Made by a program: the position numbers and the translations under genes. A DNA stretch of 64,000 nucleotides from Rickettsiales bacterium (GTDB taxonomy: Bacteria > Pseudomonadota > Alphaproteobacteria > Rickettsiales > UBA998), in contig JAMWZD010000002.1 of assembly GCA_024304995.1 (NCBI GenBank), positions 124,001-188,000 on the forward strand, given 5' to 3'. Shown in pieces: positions 1-8,287 of this stretch. The notes below the pieces were generated by a model. The model was not told the DNA's origin and ran no database searches. It worked only from the letters and a program-made list of their open reading frames with translations. Position 1 is the stretch's first letter; each line of letters begins with the position of its first letter.

Positions 1-645
1 TTATTAATCATAAAACATCCCTTTTTGAAATTCGGTCTGCCTTATTGCTGGACATGGATTTCGTTGAAGCTACAAAAATATATTCTTGGATTGGATTATC
101 GCGTCAAATCGCATGTGAAAATCCCAAAACATCGTGCTGTATTTGCGGTTAAGCATCAATCTGCATGGGAAACGATTGCATTATGGCACATTCTGAACAG
201 ACCCGTATTTGTGCTGAAAAAAGAATTACTCAGCATTCCCGTTTTTGGGTGGTATCTCAGATGCGCGGATAATATCGTGATTGACCGAAAATCGGGGCAA
301 AAGGCGATTGGGCAGATTATTGAGCAATCCATGAAATATCTTAGTGAAGACCGCGTTATCGTTATCTTCCCCGAAGGCACACGCACAAAGGCGGGAGAGG
401 AGGTGCGATATAAGCAGGGCATTTCTAATCTCTATGAAGCATTAGTGCCGCCAATCTATCCTATTGCGCTTAATTCTGGCGCGTTCTGGGGGCGCAATAG
501 TATTATCCGCCGTCCTGGTGTGGTGGATGTGGAGGTGATGCCTGCTATGCCGCTCGACCTTTCTAAAAAAGAGTTTATGCAGGAATTGCAAACAACGATT
601 GAAACGGTCAGCGCGAAACTGTTACACTCCGCTGACCTCTATTAA
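1..645 (+). CDS. plsC: 1-acyl-sn-glycerol-3-phosphate acyltransferase (5' end missing)
   Basis: PlsC-family acyltransferase, which adds the second acyl chain to lysophosphatidic acid at the cytoplasmic membrane during phospholipid synthesis. The frame is open from base 1, so the true start lies upstream of the window; the first possible start inside is a TTG at 25. Counting from that TTG, block I is KHQSAWE (H44, E49), block II is [12 protein letters not shown] and block III is FPEGTR (115-120). Block I is H-x4-E instead of the more usual H-x4-D. It ends 23 bases before rph on the same strand and may be co-transcribed with it. The family assignment is firm; the acyl donor cannot be told from sequence. 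Confidence 0.88.
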   Translation, partial: LLIIKHPFLKFGLPYCWTWISLKLQKYILGLDYRVKSHVKIPKHRAVFAVKHQSAWETIALWHILNRPVFVLKKELLSIPVFGWYLRCADNIVIDRKSGQKAIGQIIEQSMKYLSEDRVIVIFPEGTRTKAGEEVRYKQGISNLYEALVPPIYPIALNSGAFWGRNSIIRRPGVVDVEVMPAMPLDLSKKEFMQELQTTIETVSAKLLHSADLY

Positions 646-668
646 ATAACAAAGGAATGAATATCTGT

Positions 669-1391
669 ATGAGAAGCTATGACCGAACCAACGATGAATG
701 CCGCCCCGTGACATTTACGCCTAATGCCAATCGCCATGCGGAAGGATCATGCCTGATTGAGTTTGGTTATACGAAAGTGCTTTGCACCGCTTCTATTGAA
801 GATCGTGTTCCGCCATTTCTACGCGGTACAAATCAAGGCTGGATCACCGCAGAATATGGCATGTTGCCGCGTTCCACCAACACCCGCAATCAGCGCGAGG
901 CAGCCAAAGGCAAGCAATCTGGCAGAACGCAGGAAATTCAGCGCCTGATTGGGCGTTCTCTGCGCGCTGCATGTGACATGACGTTGATGGGGGAACGCAC
1001 GATTACGATTGATTGTGATGTGCTGGAAGCAGATGGTGGCACACGTACTGCGTCCATCACAGGTGGTTATGTTGCGTTGGTGCTGGCATGTCAGGAATTG
1101 CAGCGTGCAGGCAAAATGCGCCGTAACCCCGTGATTCGCCAGTTAGCTGCAGTATCCTGTGGGATTGTGAATGGAGAGGCATTGCTGGACTTAGATTATG
1201 AAGAAGATTCCAGCGCTGACGTGGATGCAAATTTTGTGATTACGAATGGCGGAAAGCTGATTGAAGTGCAAGGCACAGCAGAAGGTGAACCTTACACGCT
1301 GGATCAGTTTCAGAACTTAATGCAACTGGCCATTTTAGGCACGAATGATCTGATTGCCAAACAACAGGCCGCCATTTCGGCAGGGTCTTAA
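669..1391 (+). CDS. rph: Ribonuclease PH
   Basis: Phosphorolytic 3'-5' exoribonuclease that trims the 3' ends of tRNA precursors. The protein is collinear with RNase PH over its whole length: an N-terminal [13 protein letters not shown] segment, [17 protein letters not shown], the arginine-rich [19 protein letters not shown] stretch and [18 protein letters not shown]. An ATG at 657 is also in frame, but the AAAGGA at 651-656 abuts it. That Shine-Dalgarno fits the ATG at 669 better (12-base gap), and the 240-residue product matches the family length and N-terminus. rdgB follows after 6 bases, the usual alphaproteobacterial pairing. Confidence 0.95.
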   Translation: MRSYDRTNDECRPVTFTPNANRHAEGSCLIEFGYTKVLCTASIEDRVPPFLRGTNQGWITAEYGMLPRSTNTRNQREAAKGKQSGRTQEIQRLIGRSLRAACDMTLMGERTITIDCDVLEADGGTRTASITGGYVALVLACQELQRAGKMRRNPVIRQLAAVSCGIVNGEALLDLDYEEDSSADVDANFVITNGGKLIEVQGTAEGEPYTLDQFQNLMQLAILGTNDLIAKQQAAISAGS

Positions 1392-1397
1392 GCCATT

Positions 1398-2039
1398 ATG
1401 ACCACTTCCTTCCACATTCCCGAACGCGCAACATTGCTGGTGGCGACACATAATGCAGGGAAATTGCGCGAAATCAATGAGATGCTGGAAGGAGATGGCT
1501 TGCGCGCCATTAGCGGCAGTGAAGCTGGTTTGCCTGAACCTGAAGAAACGGGGGATAGTTTTGAAGCCAATGCCTTGCTGAAAGCAGAAGCAGGCGCGAC
1601 GTATCAGAAAGAGTATATTGTACTGGCAGATGATTCTGGCATGGAAGTGGATGCGCTTGATGGTGCTCCAGGCATTTATTCCGCACGGTGGGGCGGTGCA
1701 GAAAAAGACTTTAACGTGGCAATGCAGCGTGTGCATGACGAAATTGCTTTGCAGGGCATTGATCCAAACGGGCAGGTGGCACGGTTTGTCTGTGTGTTGG
1801 CGCTGGCGCAGCAGGGGCAAACATCTTTGACCTTCCGAGGCACGGTGGAAGGCACATTGCAATTCCCGCCAAAAGGCGAAAAAGGATTTGGATATGACCC
1901 GATCTTTGTGCCGAATGGATATAATATCACCTTTGCACAGATGGAAGCTAAAGCAAAGCGGGATATCAGCCACCGCGCCCATGCGTTCCGCTTGTTTCAT
2001 GACTATATTTTGTCACAACGACTTGGAAAGCAACAATGA
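1398..2039 (+). CDS. rdgB: dITP/XTP pyrophosphatase (HAM1 family)
   Basis: House-cleaning nucleotide pyrophosphatase that hydrolyses non-canonical purine triphosphates (dITP, XTP) and keeps them out of DNA. It shows the family blocks in order: ATHNAGKLREI near the N-terminus (nucleotide binding), DDSGMEVDAL followed by GAPGIYSARW, GFGYDPIF and the C-terminal SHRAHAF. Its 213 residues are a normal length. The stop codon overlaps the start of the next gene by 4 bases (ATGA), so translation is probably coupled. Confidence 0.95.
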   Translation: MTTSFHIPERATLLVATHNAGKLREINEMLEGDGLRAISGSEAGLPEPEETGDSFEANALLKAEAGATYQKEYIVLADDSGMEVDALDGAPGIYSARWGGAEKDFNVAMQRVHDEIALQGIDPNGQVARFVCVLALAQQGQTSLTFRGTVEGTLQFPPKGEKGFGYDPIFVPNGYNITFAQMEAKAKRDISHRAHAFRLFHDYILSQRLGKQQ

Positions 2040-2584
2040 AACTGCTTGCCTTTGCTGCCTCTCATCGTCCTGAATCACTCAACGCTGCCTTGTTGGATTG
2101 TGCCATCGGGCAGATGGGCAGTGCTGATGTGCAAAAACACGCCTATGAAACGCTTGAACTTGAAGGGTTTAACCATGCGCAGCTTGCTGAAGACGGATTT
2201 CCTGCAGAAGTGGAGCGGATTTACGAGCTTTTCTCACAAGCAGATGCGTTTTTAATTGCTTCTCCAGAATATAACTGGTCATACCCTGGCACATTGAAAA
2301 ATATCATTGACTGGATGTCGTGTTATTCGCCTAACCCGTTTGAAGGGAAATGTATAGGCTTGCTCTGCGCCACACCCTCTGAAAATTCGGGTTTAATTGG
2401 CCTGCAACATTTGAAGAATACACTTGGCGGTTGGCTGGGCGCATATGTATATCCCGTATCCTATGGGTTGGGGCTGGCAGACAAGCGCATGGCGGATGGA
2501 CAGATTACCGACACTGCCAAACAGGAACGGCTGGAACAGGTGATGCAGGGATTTGCGCAATATTGCGCCAAACATCATTCATGA
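2036..2584 (+). CDS. NADPH-dependent FMN reductase family protein
   Basis: Flavodoxin-like NAD(P)H:FMN oxidoreductase of the FMN_red family (182 residues). The N-terminal AASHRPESLNAALL is the phosphate-binding loop region, and SPEYNWSYPGTLKNIIDW is the family signature that contacts the flavin ring. The physiological acceptor (free flavin, quinone or azo compound) cannot be deduced. It overlaps rdgB and the following membrane fusion protein by 4 bases at each end, so all three are probably translated together. Confidence 0.85.
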   Translation: MKLLAFAASHRPESLNAALLDCAIGQMGSADVQKHAYETLELEGFNHAQLAEDGFPAEVERIYELFSQADAFLIASPEYNWSYPGTLKNIIDWMSCYSPNPFEGKCIGLLCATPSENSGLIGLQHLKNTLGGWLGAYVYPVSYGLGLADKRMADGQITDTAKQERLEQVMQGFAQYCAKHHS

Positions 2585-3621
2585 AAAAGCTACTACTTTT
2601 CTGCACGCTCGTTGCATTGGTAGCCGTGGCTTACTTTGCGTTGTTTCCAAATGCAAACCAGCCGCAGACTAAAGACCTCAAACCAACAGAAAAGCGCGTG
2701 TATGCACAGACGGTGAAACCCACTGCCTATGCCCAGACGCTGCGTTTAAATGCGGATGCACTGGCGGAAGAATCAGTGATGATCACGGCGCAGACCACAG
2801 ATAAAATAGAGACAATTCATTTTAAAGAAGGCGCGTATGTTCAAAAAGGGCAGACGCTGGTTACGCTGCAGCAGGACAGTGAAAATGCAGCGATAGCATC
2901 TGCCAGAGCAACCCTGAAAGAAGCACAAAGCCAGTTTGACCGCATTAAAATTCTGGCAGAAAAAGATGCGATTTCCAAAGCAGAATATGATAATGCACGC
3001 GCTATGGTGGATGTGGCTCAGGCGGCATTGAAGGATGCACGCGCCATGCAGCAGGAGCGTGTTATCAAAGCGCCATTTTCGGGGGTGATTGGAGTGCGTC
3101 AGGTGTCCGAAGGGGCGCTGCTGGAACCAGGCACAGTGATTGCGCAACTGGATGACATATCCACAATTGAGGCAGAATTGCAGATTGCAGAACGCTACCT
3201 CGCGCAAATTCAAACGGGGCAGAAAGTAACCGTACAAAGCAGTGCTTACCCTGATACGGCATTTGAAGGGGTCATCTCCGTGATTGAAAACAGGCTTGAT
3301 CCACTCTCCCGCCAGTTTACCGCGATGGCGGATATTAATAATGATAAGCACTTGCTCAAACCTGGCATGTTGCTGGATGTTGCCATTCAGTTCAGTGAAG
3401 AAAATGTGATTGCCATTGCCGAAGAAGCGATTATTCCTCTGGCAAAAAAACATTATGTGTTTGTGGTGAAAGAAGGTGCAGCGCAAAGAAGGGCAGTGCG
3501 GATTGGCAGACGATTTGACGGAAAAGTGGAAATTCTGCAAGGGGTGCAAGCGGGAGAAACAGTGGTGACGCAAGGGCAGTTAACCTTAAGCGATGGTGAT
3601 TCTGTTGTAATTACAAAATAA
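2581..3621 (+). CDS. RND efflux periplasmic adaptor (HlyD/AcrA family)
   Basis: Periplasmic membrane fusion protein that would link an inner-membrane RND pump to a TolC-like channel. The ATG at 2581 overlaps the previous stop (ATGA) and gives a membrane anchor at residues 4-22; earlier in-frame starts lie inside the reductase gene. After the anchor come a first half-lipoyl motif (IETIHFKEGAYVQKGQTLV), a helical hairpin at about residues 100-160, the second half-lipoyl segment (VIKAPFSGVIGVRQVSEGAL) and a beta-barrel plus C-terminal domain. It has no lipobox. No pump gene is adjacent, so the partner must be elsewhere; the NodT-like channel at 16722-18284 is a candidate third component, by inference only. 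Confidence 0.88.
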   Translation: MKKLLLFCTLVALVAVAYFALFPNANQPQTKDLKPTEKRVYAQTVKPTAYAQTLRLNADALAEESVMITAQTTDKIETIHFKEGAYVQKGQTLVTLQQDSENAAIASARATLKEAQSQFDRIKILAEKDAISKAEYDNARAMVDVAQAALKDARAMQQERVIKAPFSGVIGVRQVSEGALLEPGTVIAQLDDISTIEAELQIAERYLAQIQTGQKVTVQSSAYPDTAFEGVISVIENRLDPLSRQFTAMADINNDKHLLKPGMLLDVAIQFSEENVIAIAEEAIIPLAKKHYVFVVKEGAAQRRAVRIGRRFDGKVEILQGVQAGETVVTQGQLTLSDGDSVVITK

Positions 3622-3625
3622 GTGC

Positions 3626-3655
3626 TTGCGAAGATGAGTGCCGATTTGGTACAAT
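3626..3655 (+). promoter_or_regulatory. Candidate sigma-70 promoter for the small gene at 3684
   Basis: TTGCGA (3626-3631), an 18-base spacer and TACAAT (3650-3655). It lies just after the stop of the fusion protein gene and about 28 bases before the next start codon, which has a GAGG Shine-Dalgarno at 3673-3676. This suggests the small gene forms its own transcription unit, closed by the hairpin at 4082-4098. Confidence 0.45.
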
Positions 3656-3683
3656 TTATTTGAAGTTTTTATGAGGTATTCCA

Positions 3684-4070
3684 ATGGAATCCACAATCAT
3701 ACGCAAAGACGTAAAAATTTTAAAAGCTCATTTTATGAGCAAACGATATGTATTGGATTTGCTTCCAGTAGATTTGGAAATAGTAAAAGAGGGTGAACTT
3801 CAAAAAACAATTGCAGTGACGTTCTTTGATCACGATCTGGATGAACGTGACTCTTTAGAAACTATTATGTTTCAAAGGAAATGGATAAATTATAAAGAAA
3901 ATGAGGATATTCTTTCTTTAGAGTATAATCCAGAAAATCCAGACAGCGCCTATTTGCTGAAATATAAAGGTTTAGACAAAGAGGTTGAGCAAAAAATTGA
4001 GCTTGACTGCGAGCTTAATGAACATGCTTGTAATCTTTTATCTTATACAGCAGATATGGTGTTGCATTAA
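3684..4070 (+). CDS. Uncharacterised 128-residue protein
   Basis: I do not recognise the family. The protein is small, charged and acidic, without a signal peptide or membrane segment, so it is probably cytoplasmic. It looks like a real gene because it has a spaced GAGG ribosome site, a plausible promoter just upstream and a strong intrinsic terminator just downstream. The predicted structure is mixed alpha/beta. Base composition is more A+T-rich than its neighbours, which could reflect recent acquisition or weak selection. Confidence 0.65.
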   Translation: MESTIIRKDVKILKAHFMSKRYVLDLLPVDLEIVKEGELQKTIAVTFFDHDLDERDSLETIMFQRKWINYKENEDILSLEYNPENPDSAYLLKYKGLDKEVEQKIELDCELNEHACNLLSYTADMVLH

Positions 4071-4075
4071 TATAA

Positions 4076-4106
4076 AAACTCAGGCGCAACATGCGCCTTT
4101 TCTTTT
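4076..4106 (+). terminator. Intrinsic terminator
   Basis: AGGCGC (4082-4087), loop AACAT, GCGCCT (4093-4098), then a T-rich run TTTTCTTTT; an A-rich stretch precedes the stem. It sits 11 bases after the stop of the gene at 3684-4070 and separates it from the cyclophilin gene. Confidence 0.8.
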
Positions 4107-4149
4107 ATCTGCAACATTATTTACACAGCCTTTTGCAAATGATAGACTA

Positions 4150-4191
4150 TTGCCGTTACATATTGAAATGATGCGGCAAACGCGTTACATA
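4150..4191 (+). promoter_or_regulatory. Direct repeat and dyad upstream of the cyclophilin gene
   Basis: The 9-mer CGTTACATA occurs at 4154-4162 and 4183-4191, with start positions 29 bases apart. TTGCCG (4150-4155) and CGGCAA (4174-4179) form an inverted pair separated by 18 bases. They lie in the 100-base gap between the terminator and the start codon at 4205. This may be an operator, but no regulator can be named and chance occurrence is possible. Confidence 0.25.
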
Positions 4192-4204
4192 ACAGGAGAC
4201 AATA

Positions 4205-4771
4205 ATGAAACAGCTAGTTTTAGCATTAATAACAGGAATATTTATGAGCAGTGCAGCGCAGTCAGCGGATTTGGAAAATACACTTTATTTAGACACAAAA
4301 GATGGACGTGTGGTGATTGAGCTGATGCCAGAAAAAGCACCAAAGCACGTGGCGCGTTTGAAAGAACTTACGCGTGAAGGCTTTTATGACGGCGTAGTGT
4401 TTCACCGCGTGATTGACGGTTTCATGGCACAGACAGGTGACCCGACAGGCACTGGCATGGGCGGATCTGACAAGAAAGATCTGAAAGCAGAATTTAACGA
4501 TGTGTCTCACAAGCGCGGTGTAGTGTCTATGGCACGTTCTGCCAACCCGAACAGTGCAAACAGCCAGTTCTTTATTGTGCTTGAAGATTCAACATTTCTG
4601 GACCGTCAATATACAGGCTTTGGAAAAGTGATTGACGGCATGGAGCATGTGGATGCGATTAAAAAAGGTGCGTCTCACAAAAATGGTGAAGTGACGAACC
4701 CAGACAAGATCGTGAAAATGACTGTGGCTGCAGATGCTGCAAAGGCAGAAAAAGCCGCAGCAAATCAGTAA
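4205..4771 (+). CDS. Exported cyclophilin-type peptidyl-prolyl cis-trans isomerase
   Basis: Catalyses proline cis-trans isomerisation, probably in the periplasm, to help exported proteins fold. A signal peptide with small residues before the likely cut site (SSAAQSA) occupies residues 1-21. The cyclophilin core follows: GVVFHRVIDGFMAQTGDPTG (catalytic Arg in FHRV), the conserved MARSANPNSANSQFFIV block and YTGFGKVIDGMEHVD. An Ala/Lys-rich tail closes the 188-residue protein. A good Shine-Dalgarno (AGGAGA) precedes the start. The next two genes follow at short spacing, the second being queA. Confidence 0.93.
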   Translation: MKQLVLALITGIFMSSAAQSADLENTLYLDTKDGRVVIELMPEKAPKHVARLKELTREGFYDGVVFHRVIDGFMAQTGDPTGTGMGGSDKKDLKAEFNDVSHKRGVVSMARSANPNSANSQFFIVLEDSTFLDRQYTGFGKVIDGMEHVDAIKKGASHKNGEVTNPDKIVKMTVAADAAKAEKAAANQ

Positions 4772-4780
4772 GATTATCGC

Positions 4781-5350
4781 ATGATAATACGCCTGCTATT
4801 TCTTATGTTCGTTGTTGGAGTAGCAGGCGTTTTTGCGTCTGCGGAGGCAAAAACCTGCCCATATCTTGAAGATTCAGAATTGGGAACATTATGCATTGCA
4901 GATGGCTATATTGATTGTCAGAATAAACCCGACAAGAGCAAACAGAAAGAAATGCTCTATGAATATATTGTTGCACGCGAATCATATGATCCCACCGTTT
5001 TCCAGAGTCAGTGGAACAAGGTCTGGATGTATAGCAGCGATGCGTTATTCAATGAATATAAAGCCAATTTCACCTCTGAAGATATGCGTTATTACGTGCA
5101 AATCATGCCTGAGACAATTGAGGATTTACAAGTCACATTGCTTAATTCAGGCAGATGTGACCGACCCGTTGCGCAAGTGCGTTTTCAGAAAATTACTACT
5201 ATGCAGGACAGAATTGAGAAAAAACCTTATATCGCTACGATAGAATATCTTTTCTTGCGCTCTGACAAGGAAACGCCCTATAGCGAACAGAACCCTACGG
5301 GATTCAAAGTATTATCCTATCGCACTGATGAAGAAATATCGCAGAGATAG
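4781..5350 (+). CDS. Stand-alone VirB8-like periplasmic protein
   Basis: Looks like a VirB8-family domain, the NTF2-like periplasmic scaffold of type IV secretion systems, outside any such locus. Residues 1-23 are a hydrophobic N-terminus ending in ASAEA, so a cleaved signal or an anchor. The VirB8 first-helix pattern is visible at 59-97 (YEYIVARESYD, then W, V and M positions, then EYKANF). The C-terminal family signature is NPTGFKVLSYRTDEE at 171-185. Four cysteines (26, 38, 46, 126) could form disulfides. No other virB/trb/rvh gene lies nearby; neighbours are a cyclophilin (9-base gap) and queA (2-base gap). The assignment rests on motif recognition; the role is unknown. Confidence 0.65.
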   Translation: MIIRLLFLMFVVGVAGVFASAEAKTCPYLEDSELGTLCIADGYIDCQNKPDKSKQKEMLYEYIVARESYDPTVFQSQWNKVWMYSSDALFNEYKANFTSEDMRYYVQIMPETIEDLQVTLLNSGRCDRPVAQVRFQKITTMQDRIEKKPYIATIEYLFLRSDKETPYSEQNPTGFKVLSYRTDEEISQR

Positions 5351-5352
5351 TA

Positions 5353-6384
5353 ATGATGGACACAAATCTGTTTCACTTCGACCTTCCTGAAAAGCATATT
5401 GCGCATACACCGCTTTCCAAGCGAGACAGCGCACGCATGTTGCATGTCGGTCAGGATGCGCTGGCGGATAGTTATATTTACAAATTACCAGAATTACTGA
5501 GCAATCAGGACGTGCTGGTGCTAAACAACACAAAAGTAATTCCTGCGCGTCTCTATGGGCAACGTGGTGAGGTAAATATTGAAATTTTGCTGCATAAACA
5601 AGTCAGTCCGCTCTTGTGGCGCTGTTTTGCCAAACCCGCCAAACGGTTAAAATTAGGGCAGCATGTGACCTTTGGTGAGCATTTCACGGCAGAAGTGATG
5701 GAAAAACATGAAAGCGGTGAAGTATCGCTGAAATTTTTATGTGACGAAGACACCTTCTGGCAGCAAATTGATGCGATGGGACAGATGCCGTTGCCGCCCT
5801 ATATTACACGCCAGATGAGTGAAGAAGATAAAGAACGCTATCAAACCGTATTCGCGCAGGATGCAGGCTCTGTTGCCGCGCCCACGGCGGGCTTGCATTT
5901 CACCGAAGCATTATTGCAGCAATTGCGTGATAAAGGCGTGGAGATTTATTACGTGACATTGCATGTGGGCGGCGGCACGTTTCTGCCCGTGAAAGTGGAT
6001 GACACGGACGACCATCAGATGCATAGCGAGTTCGGGATTATTTCGCAGTCCGTCGCGCAGTCACTCAATGCGGCGAAAGCCGAAGGCAAGCGCATTGTTG
6101 CGGTGGGAACGACATCCATGCGTGTGCTGGAATCTGCAACGACGGATGAAGGTGAGGTGCAACCATTTCATGATGAAACGGACATTTTCATCACCCCTGG
6201 CTATCGTTTCAAAGCGGTGGACAGAATGTTGACCAACTTCCATCTGCCAAAATCCACCTTGTTTATGTTAGTTTCCGCCTTTGCAGGGTTAGAGAAAATG
6301 CAAAGTGCGTATCAACACGCCATCGCCAATGATTACCGTTTTTACTCATATGGTGATGCTTGTTTTCTGGAGCGGGCGGGGTAA
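5353..6384 (+). CDS. queA: S-adenosylmethionine:tRNA ribosyltransferase-isomerase
   Basis: Transfers and isomerises the ribosyl group of AdoMet onto 7-aminomethyl-7-deazaguanine in tRNA, giving epoxyqueuosine at wobble position 34. The 343 residues carry the family blocks: FDLPEKHIAHTPLSKRDSAR at the N-terminus, LNNTKVIPARLYG, AAPTAGLHFTEALL, HVGGGTFLPVK and TNFHLPKSTLFMLVSAFAG near the end. The ATG doublet at 5353/5356 leaves the start uncertain by one codon. tgt, often next to queA in this class, is not here. Confidence 0.96.
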   Translation: MMDTNLFHFDLPEKHIAHTPLSKRDSARMLHVGQDALADSYIYKLPELLSNQDVLVLNNTKVIPARLYGQRGEVNIEILLHKQVSPLLWRCFAKPAKRLKLGQHVTFGEHFTAEVMEKHESGEVSLKFLCDEDTFWQQIDAMGQMPLPPYITRQMSEEDKERYQTVFAQDAGSVAAPTAGLHFTEALLQQLRDKGVEIYYVTLHVGGGTFLPVKVDDTDDHQMHSEFGIISQSVAQSLNAAKAEGKRIVAVGTTSMRVLESATTDEGEVQPFHDETDIFITPGYRFKAVDRMLTNFHLPKSTLFMLVSAFAGLEKMQSAYQHAIANDYRFYSYGDACFLERAG

Positions 6385-6448
6385 AAAAACTATAGCCTGT
6401 TTATCCTTTCAGTTTTATCCTCCTTTTAAAAAATACAGGGATATTATT

Positions 6449-7006
6449 ATGAAGTTACTGACATTACTATCAACCGCAATATTTGCTGTTTCGGGTTATG
6501 CATCTGCTGATGAGCTGGGCAAAACTATTAATAGCACTGTCATCAACAGTGAAGGCATTAAAATTGGCACGGCGAATTTTCAGCAGGGCAATACTGGCAC
6601 AATCATCCGTATAGATGTAGCAGGGTTGAAGCCTGGCAAACTTGGTATGCATTTTCATACGGTAGGCAGTTGTGAAGATGATACGGCATTTAAAACGGCT
6701 GAGGGGCATATTATGCCCGATAATGAGCCGCATGGATATTTGCATCCGCAAGGCCCTCATGCAGGGAATCTGCCAAATCTTGTCGTCCATAAAGATGGCA
6801 CGGCGCACGTGGAATTATACTCGCAGATGGTTTCTGTGATGGGATATAAAAATGCACCTGCCTTGAGCGATGAGGATGGTTCAGCGCTGATCATTCATGA
6901 AAATGAAGATGATTATAAAACGCAGCCTATTGGCGGTTCTGGCGGTCGTGTGGCATGTGCTGTCATTCCTGCGGGCGGCAAAGTAGCATTTAACAAAGCA
7001 GATTAA
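6449..7006 (+). CDS. sodC: Exported Cu-Zn superoxide dismutase with an altered zinc ligand
   Basis: Periplasmic superoxide dismutase of 185 residues with a signal peptide ending SGYASA (about residue 20). The start at 6449 is chosen because longer in-frame starts read back through queA. Aligned to the family, Cu ligands H68 and H70 (MHFH), bridging H87, zinc ligands H95 and H104, the disulfide cysteines (GSC and RVAC) and the active-site Arg (GGRVAC) are present. The position that is normally the zinc-ligand Asp is Asn (HAGN, residue 107). It converges on the NRDE gene with the two stop codons sharing the bases TTAA. Confidence 0.9.
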   Translation: MKLLTLLSTAIFAVSGYASADELGKTINSTVINSEGIKIGTANFQQGNTGTIIRIDVAGLKPGKLGMHFHTVGSCEDDTAFKTAEGHIMPDNEPHGYLHPQGPHAGNLPNLVVHKDGTAHVELYSQMVSVMGYKNAPALSDEDGSALIIHENEDDYKTQPIGGSGGRVACAVIPAGGKVAFNKAD

Positions 7007-7728
7007 GCTGCTTTCGCGTTATCTGGCATTGCGTCATAAAATTCTGCGACGCTGCGAGCAATAGGATAATAATGCATCACTGGCGCTTTGTTGCGCAATA
7101 AGGCAATGCTGGTGATGCTTTTTGTGCGACTATAATTCCGATACATTAATGGAGCATATTCTGCATTGGGCAGGCGCATATAATGCAGTGGGGGGATGCT
7201 GTCTGTCGATGCAGAATAATGCGCAACATGTTCAGCAAAAAGTGCGCTTCGTGCTGCAATCACATCTGTTTCATCCAGTGATGAAGAGGTGATGAAAAAA
7301 GCAGAATCCTGATGGGTTGCGTGAAAAGAAGTGGGTGCATAATTTTCTCCGTCCCATAGATATAATGCATGTTCATCAGCATTGCACACCAGCAGCCGAA
7401 AGCTGGCATAGTCTGTTGCATCAAACGTGGCAGCTGCCGCAAAAGGGGCATCTGCGCTCAATATCTTTTCTATGATCACTCCGCGGCTTTGCGTGATTCT
7501 ATCACGTGATTCGTCTGAAGCATGATACCCGTTTAAAAGACATACTGCATAACCAGATTTGGACATGCCGATCCACGTTCCACCACTTTCGGGGTCTATT
7601 GGCGCGGTGATCTGATGCGTTGCGTCCAGATATTGTGGCGGAAGTTCTTCTGAGCGCTCATGACGTTCATCACGATTCATGAAAAGAAACGCCTGCCCAT
7701 TGGATTGAAAGAATGATACTGTACACAT
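7003..7728 (-). CDS. NRDE (TANGO2-like) family protein
   Basis: Cytoplasmic protein of the NRDE/TANGO2 family (241 residues). The N-terminal MCTVSFF with Cys2 and the NRDE motif at residues 18-21 are diagnostic; GGTWIGMSKSGYAVCLLN follows. Family members are linked to haem and membrane-lipid homeostasis in eukaryotes, while the bacterial function is unsettled. It ends the run of minus-strand genes that includes the NRPS, 4 bases after the DinB-like gene, so it may be the last gene of that operon. Confidence 0.8.
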   Translation of the reverse strand: MCTVSFFQSNGQAFLFMNRDERHERSEELPPQYLDATHQITAPIDPESGGTWIGMSKSGYAVCLLNGYHASDESRDRITQSRGVIIEKILSADAPFAAAATFDATDYASFRLLVCNADEHALYLWDGENYAPTSFHATHQDSAFFITSSSLDETDVIAARSALFAEHVAHYSASTDSIPPLHYMRLPNAEYAPLMYRNYSRTKSITSIALLRNKAPVMHYYPIARSVAEFYDAMPDNAKAA

Positions 7729-7732
7729 GCGG

Positions 7733-8284
7733 TTAGCTGTTACTCGTTCTATATCTTAATGTGGATTGTGCTATCCCAAACTGAGGAGGCATTTCATTGC
7801 CCAAATCCCGCACCAGCATCGCAATAATTGCCATATGGTGGGTGGTGTGGTCATACACAAAATAGGCTTCTCGCAACATGGTGCTTGGAATATGATAATA
7901 ATCCCCGTCTGCATCTATGCAGGCAAGAGTAATCATTGTTTCGCCGATAAATTGCAGGCCGATCAGTTGTTTGATGATGCCATCCAGTGTATGAATGGCA
8001 AATAGCTGGCTGGTTTCAAGTTCGGGGCAGCGTTTGCGATCATCATAACAGATGCAGCGTTCATTTGTTTCTGCCCCGCGTAATAATTCCTGATAAAATT
8101 CGATGATATGGCGTATATGCATACCAACCGATGAAGTGCTGCCCTTTCTGGCACTATACTGCTCGCTATCAAGCGATTTTATAAGCTGCTGAAGTTGTTT
8201 GAGTGAGGTTTCATGCAATGCAATATTATGCTGCATTGCATGAAGGTCTGTGTCGCCAAGTGGTTTAAGTGCAGAACGCGGCAT
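7733..8284 (-). CDS. DinB-like four-helix metal-binding protein
   Basis: A 183-residue helical protein resembling the DinB/YfiT superfamily. A first histidine pair lies in SVGMHIRHIIEFYQELLRG and a second cluster in VYDHTTHHMAIIAML, consistent with the three-histidine metal site of that fold. No catalytic activity can be assigned; related proteins include thiol transferases and damage-induced proteins of unknown role. It starts 3 bases after the stop of the YHS gene and is followed after 4 bases by the NRDE gene. Confidence 0.6.
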   Translation of the reverse strand: MPRSALKPLGDTDLHAMQHNIALHETSLKQLQQLIKSLDSEQYSARKGSTSSVGMHIRHIIEFYQELLRGAETNERCICYDDRKRCPELETSQLFAIHTLDGIIKQLIGLQFIGETMITLACIDADGDYYHIPSTMLREAYFVYDHTTHHMAIIAMLVRDLGNEMPPQFGIAQSTLRYRTSNS

Positions 8285-8287
8285 GGA

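Noticed and set aside
1335-2000. 221-codon minus-strand frame opposite rdgB
   Set aside because: Cys/His/Phe-rich antisense product; rdgB on the plus strand has all family motifs.
4781-5350. Part of a type IV secretion operon
   Set aside because: Neighbours are a cyclophilin and queA; no VirB4, VirB9, VirB10, VirB11 or VirD4 homologue is encoded in the window.
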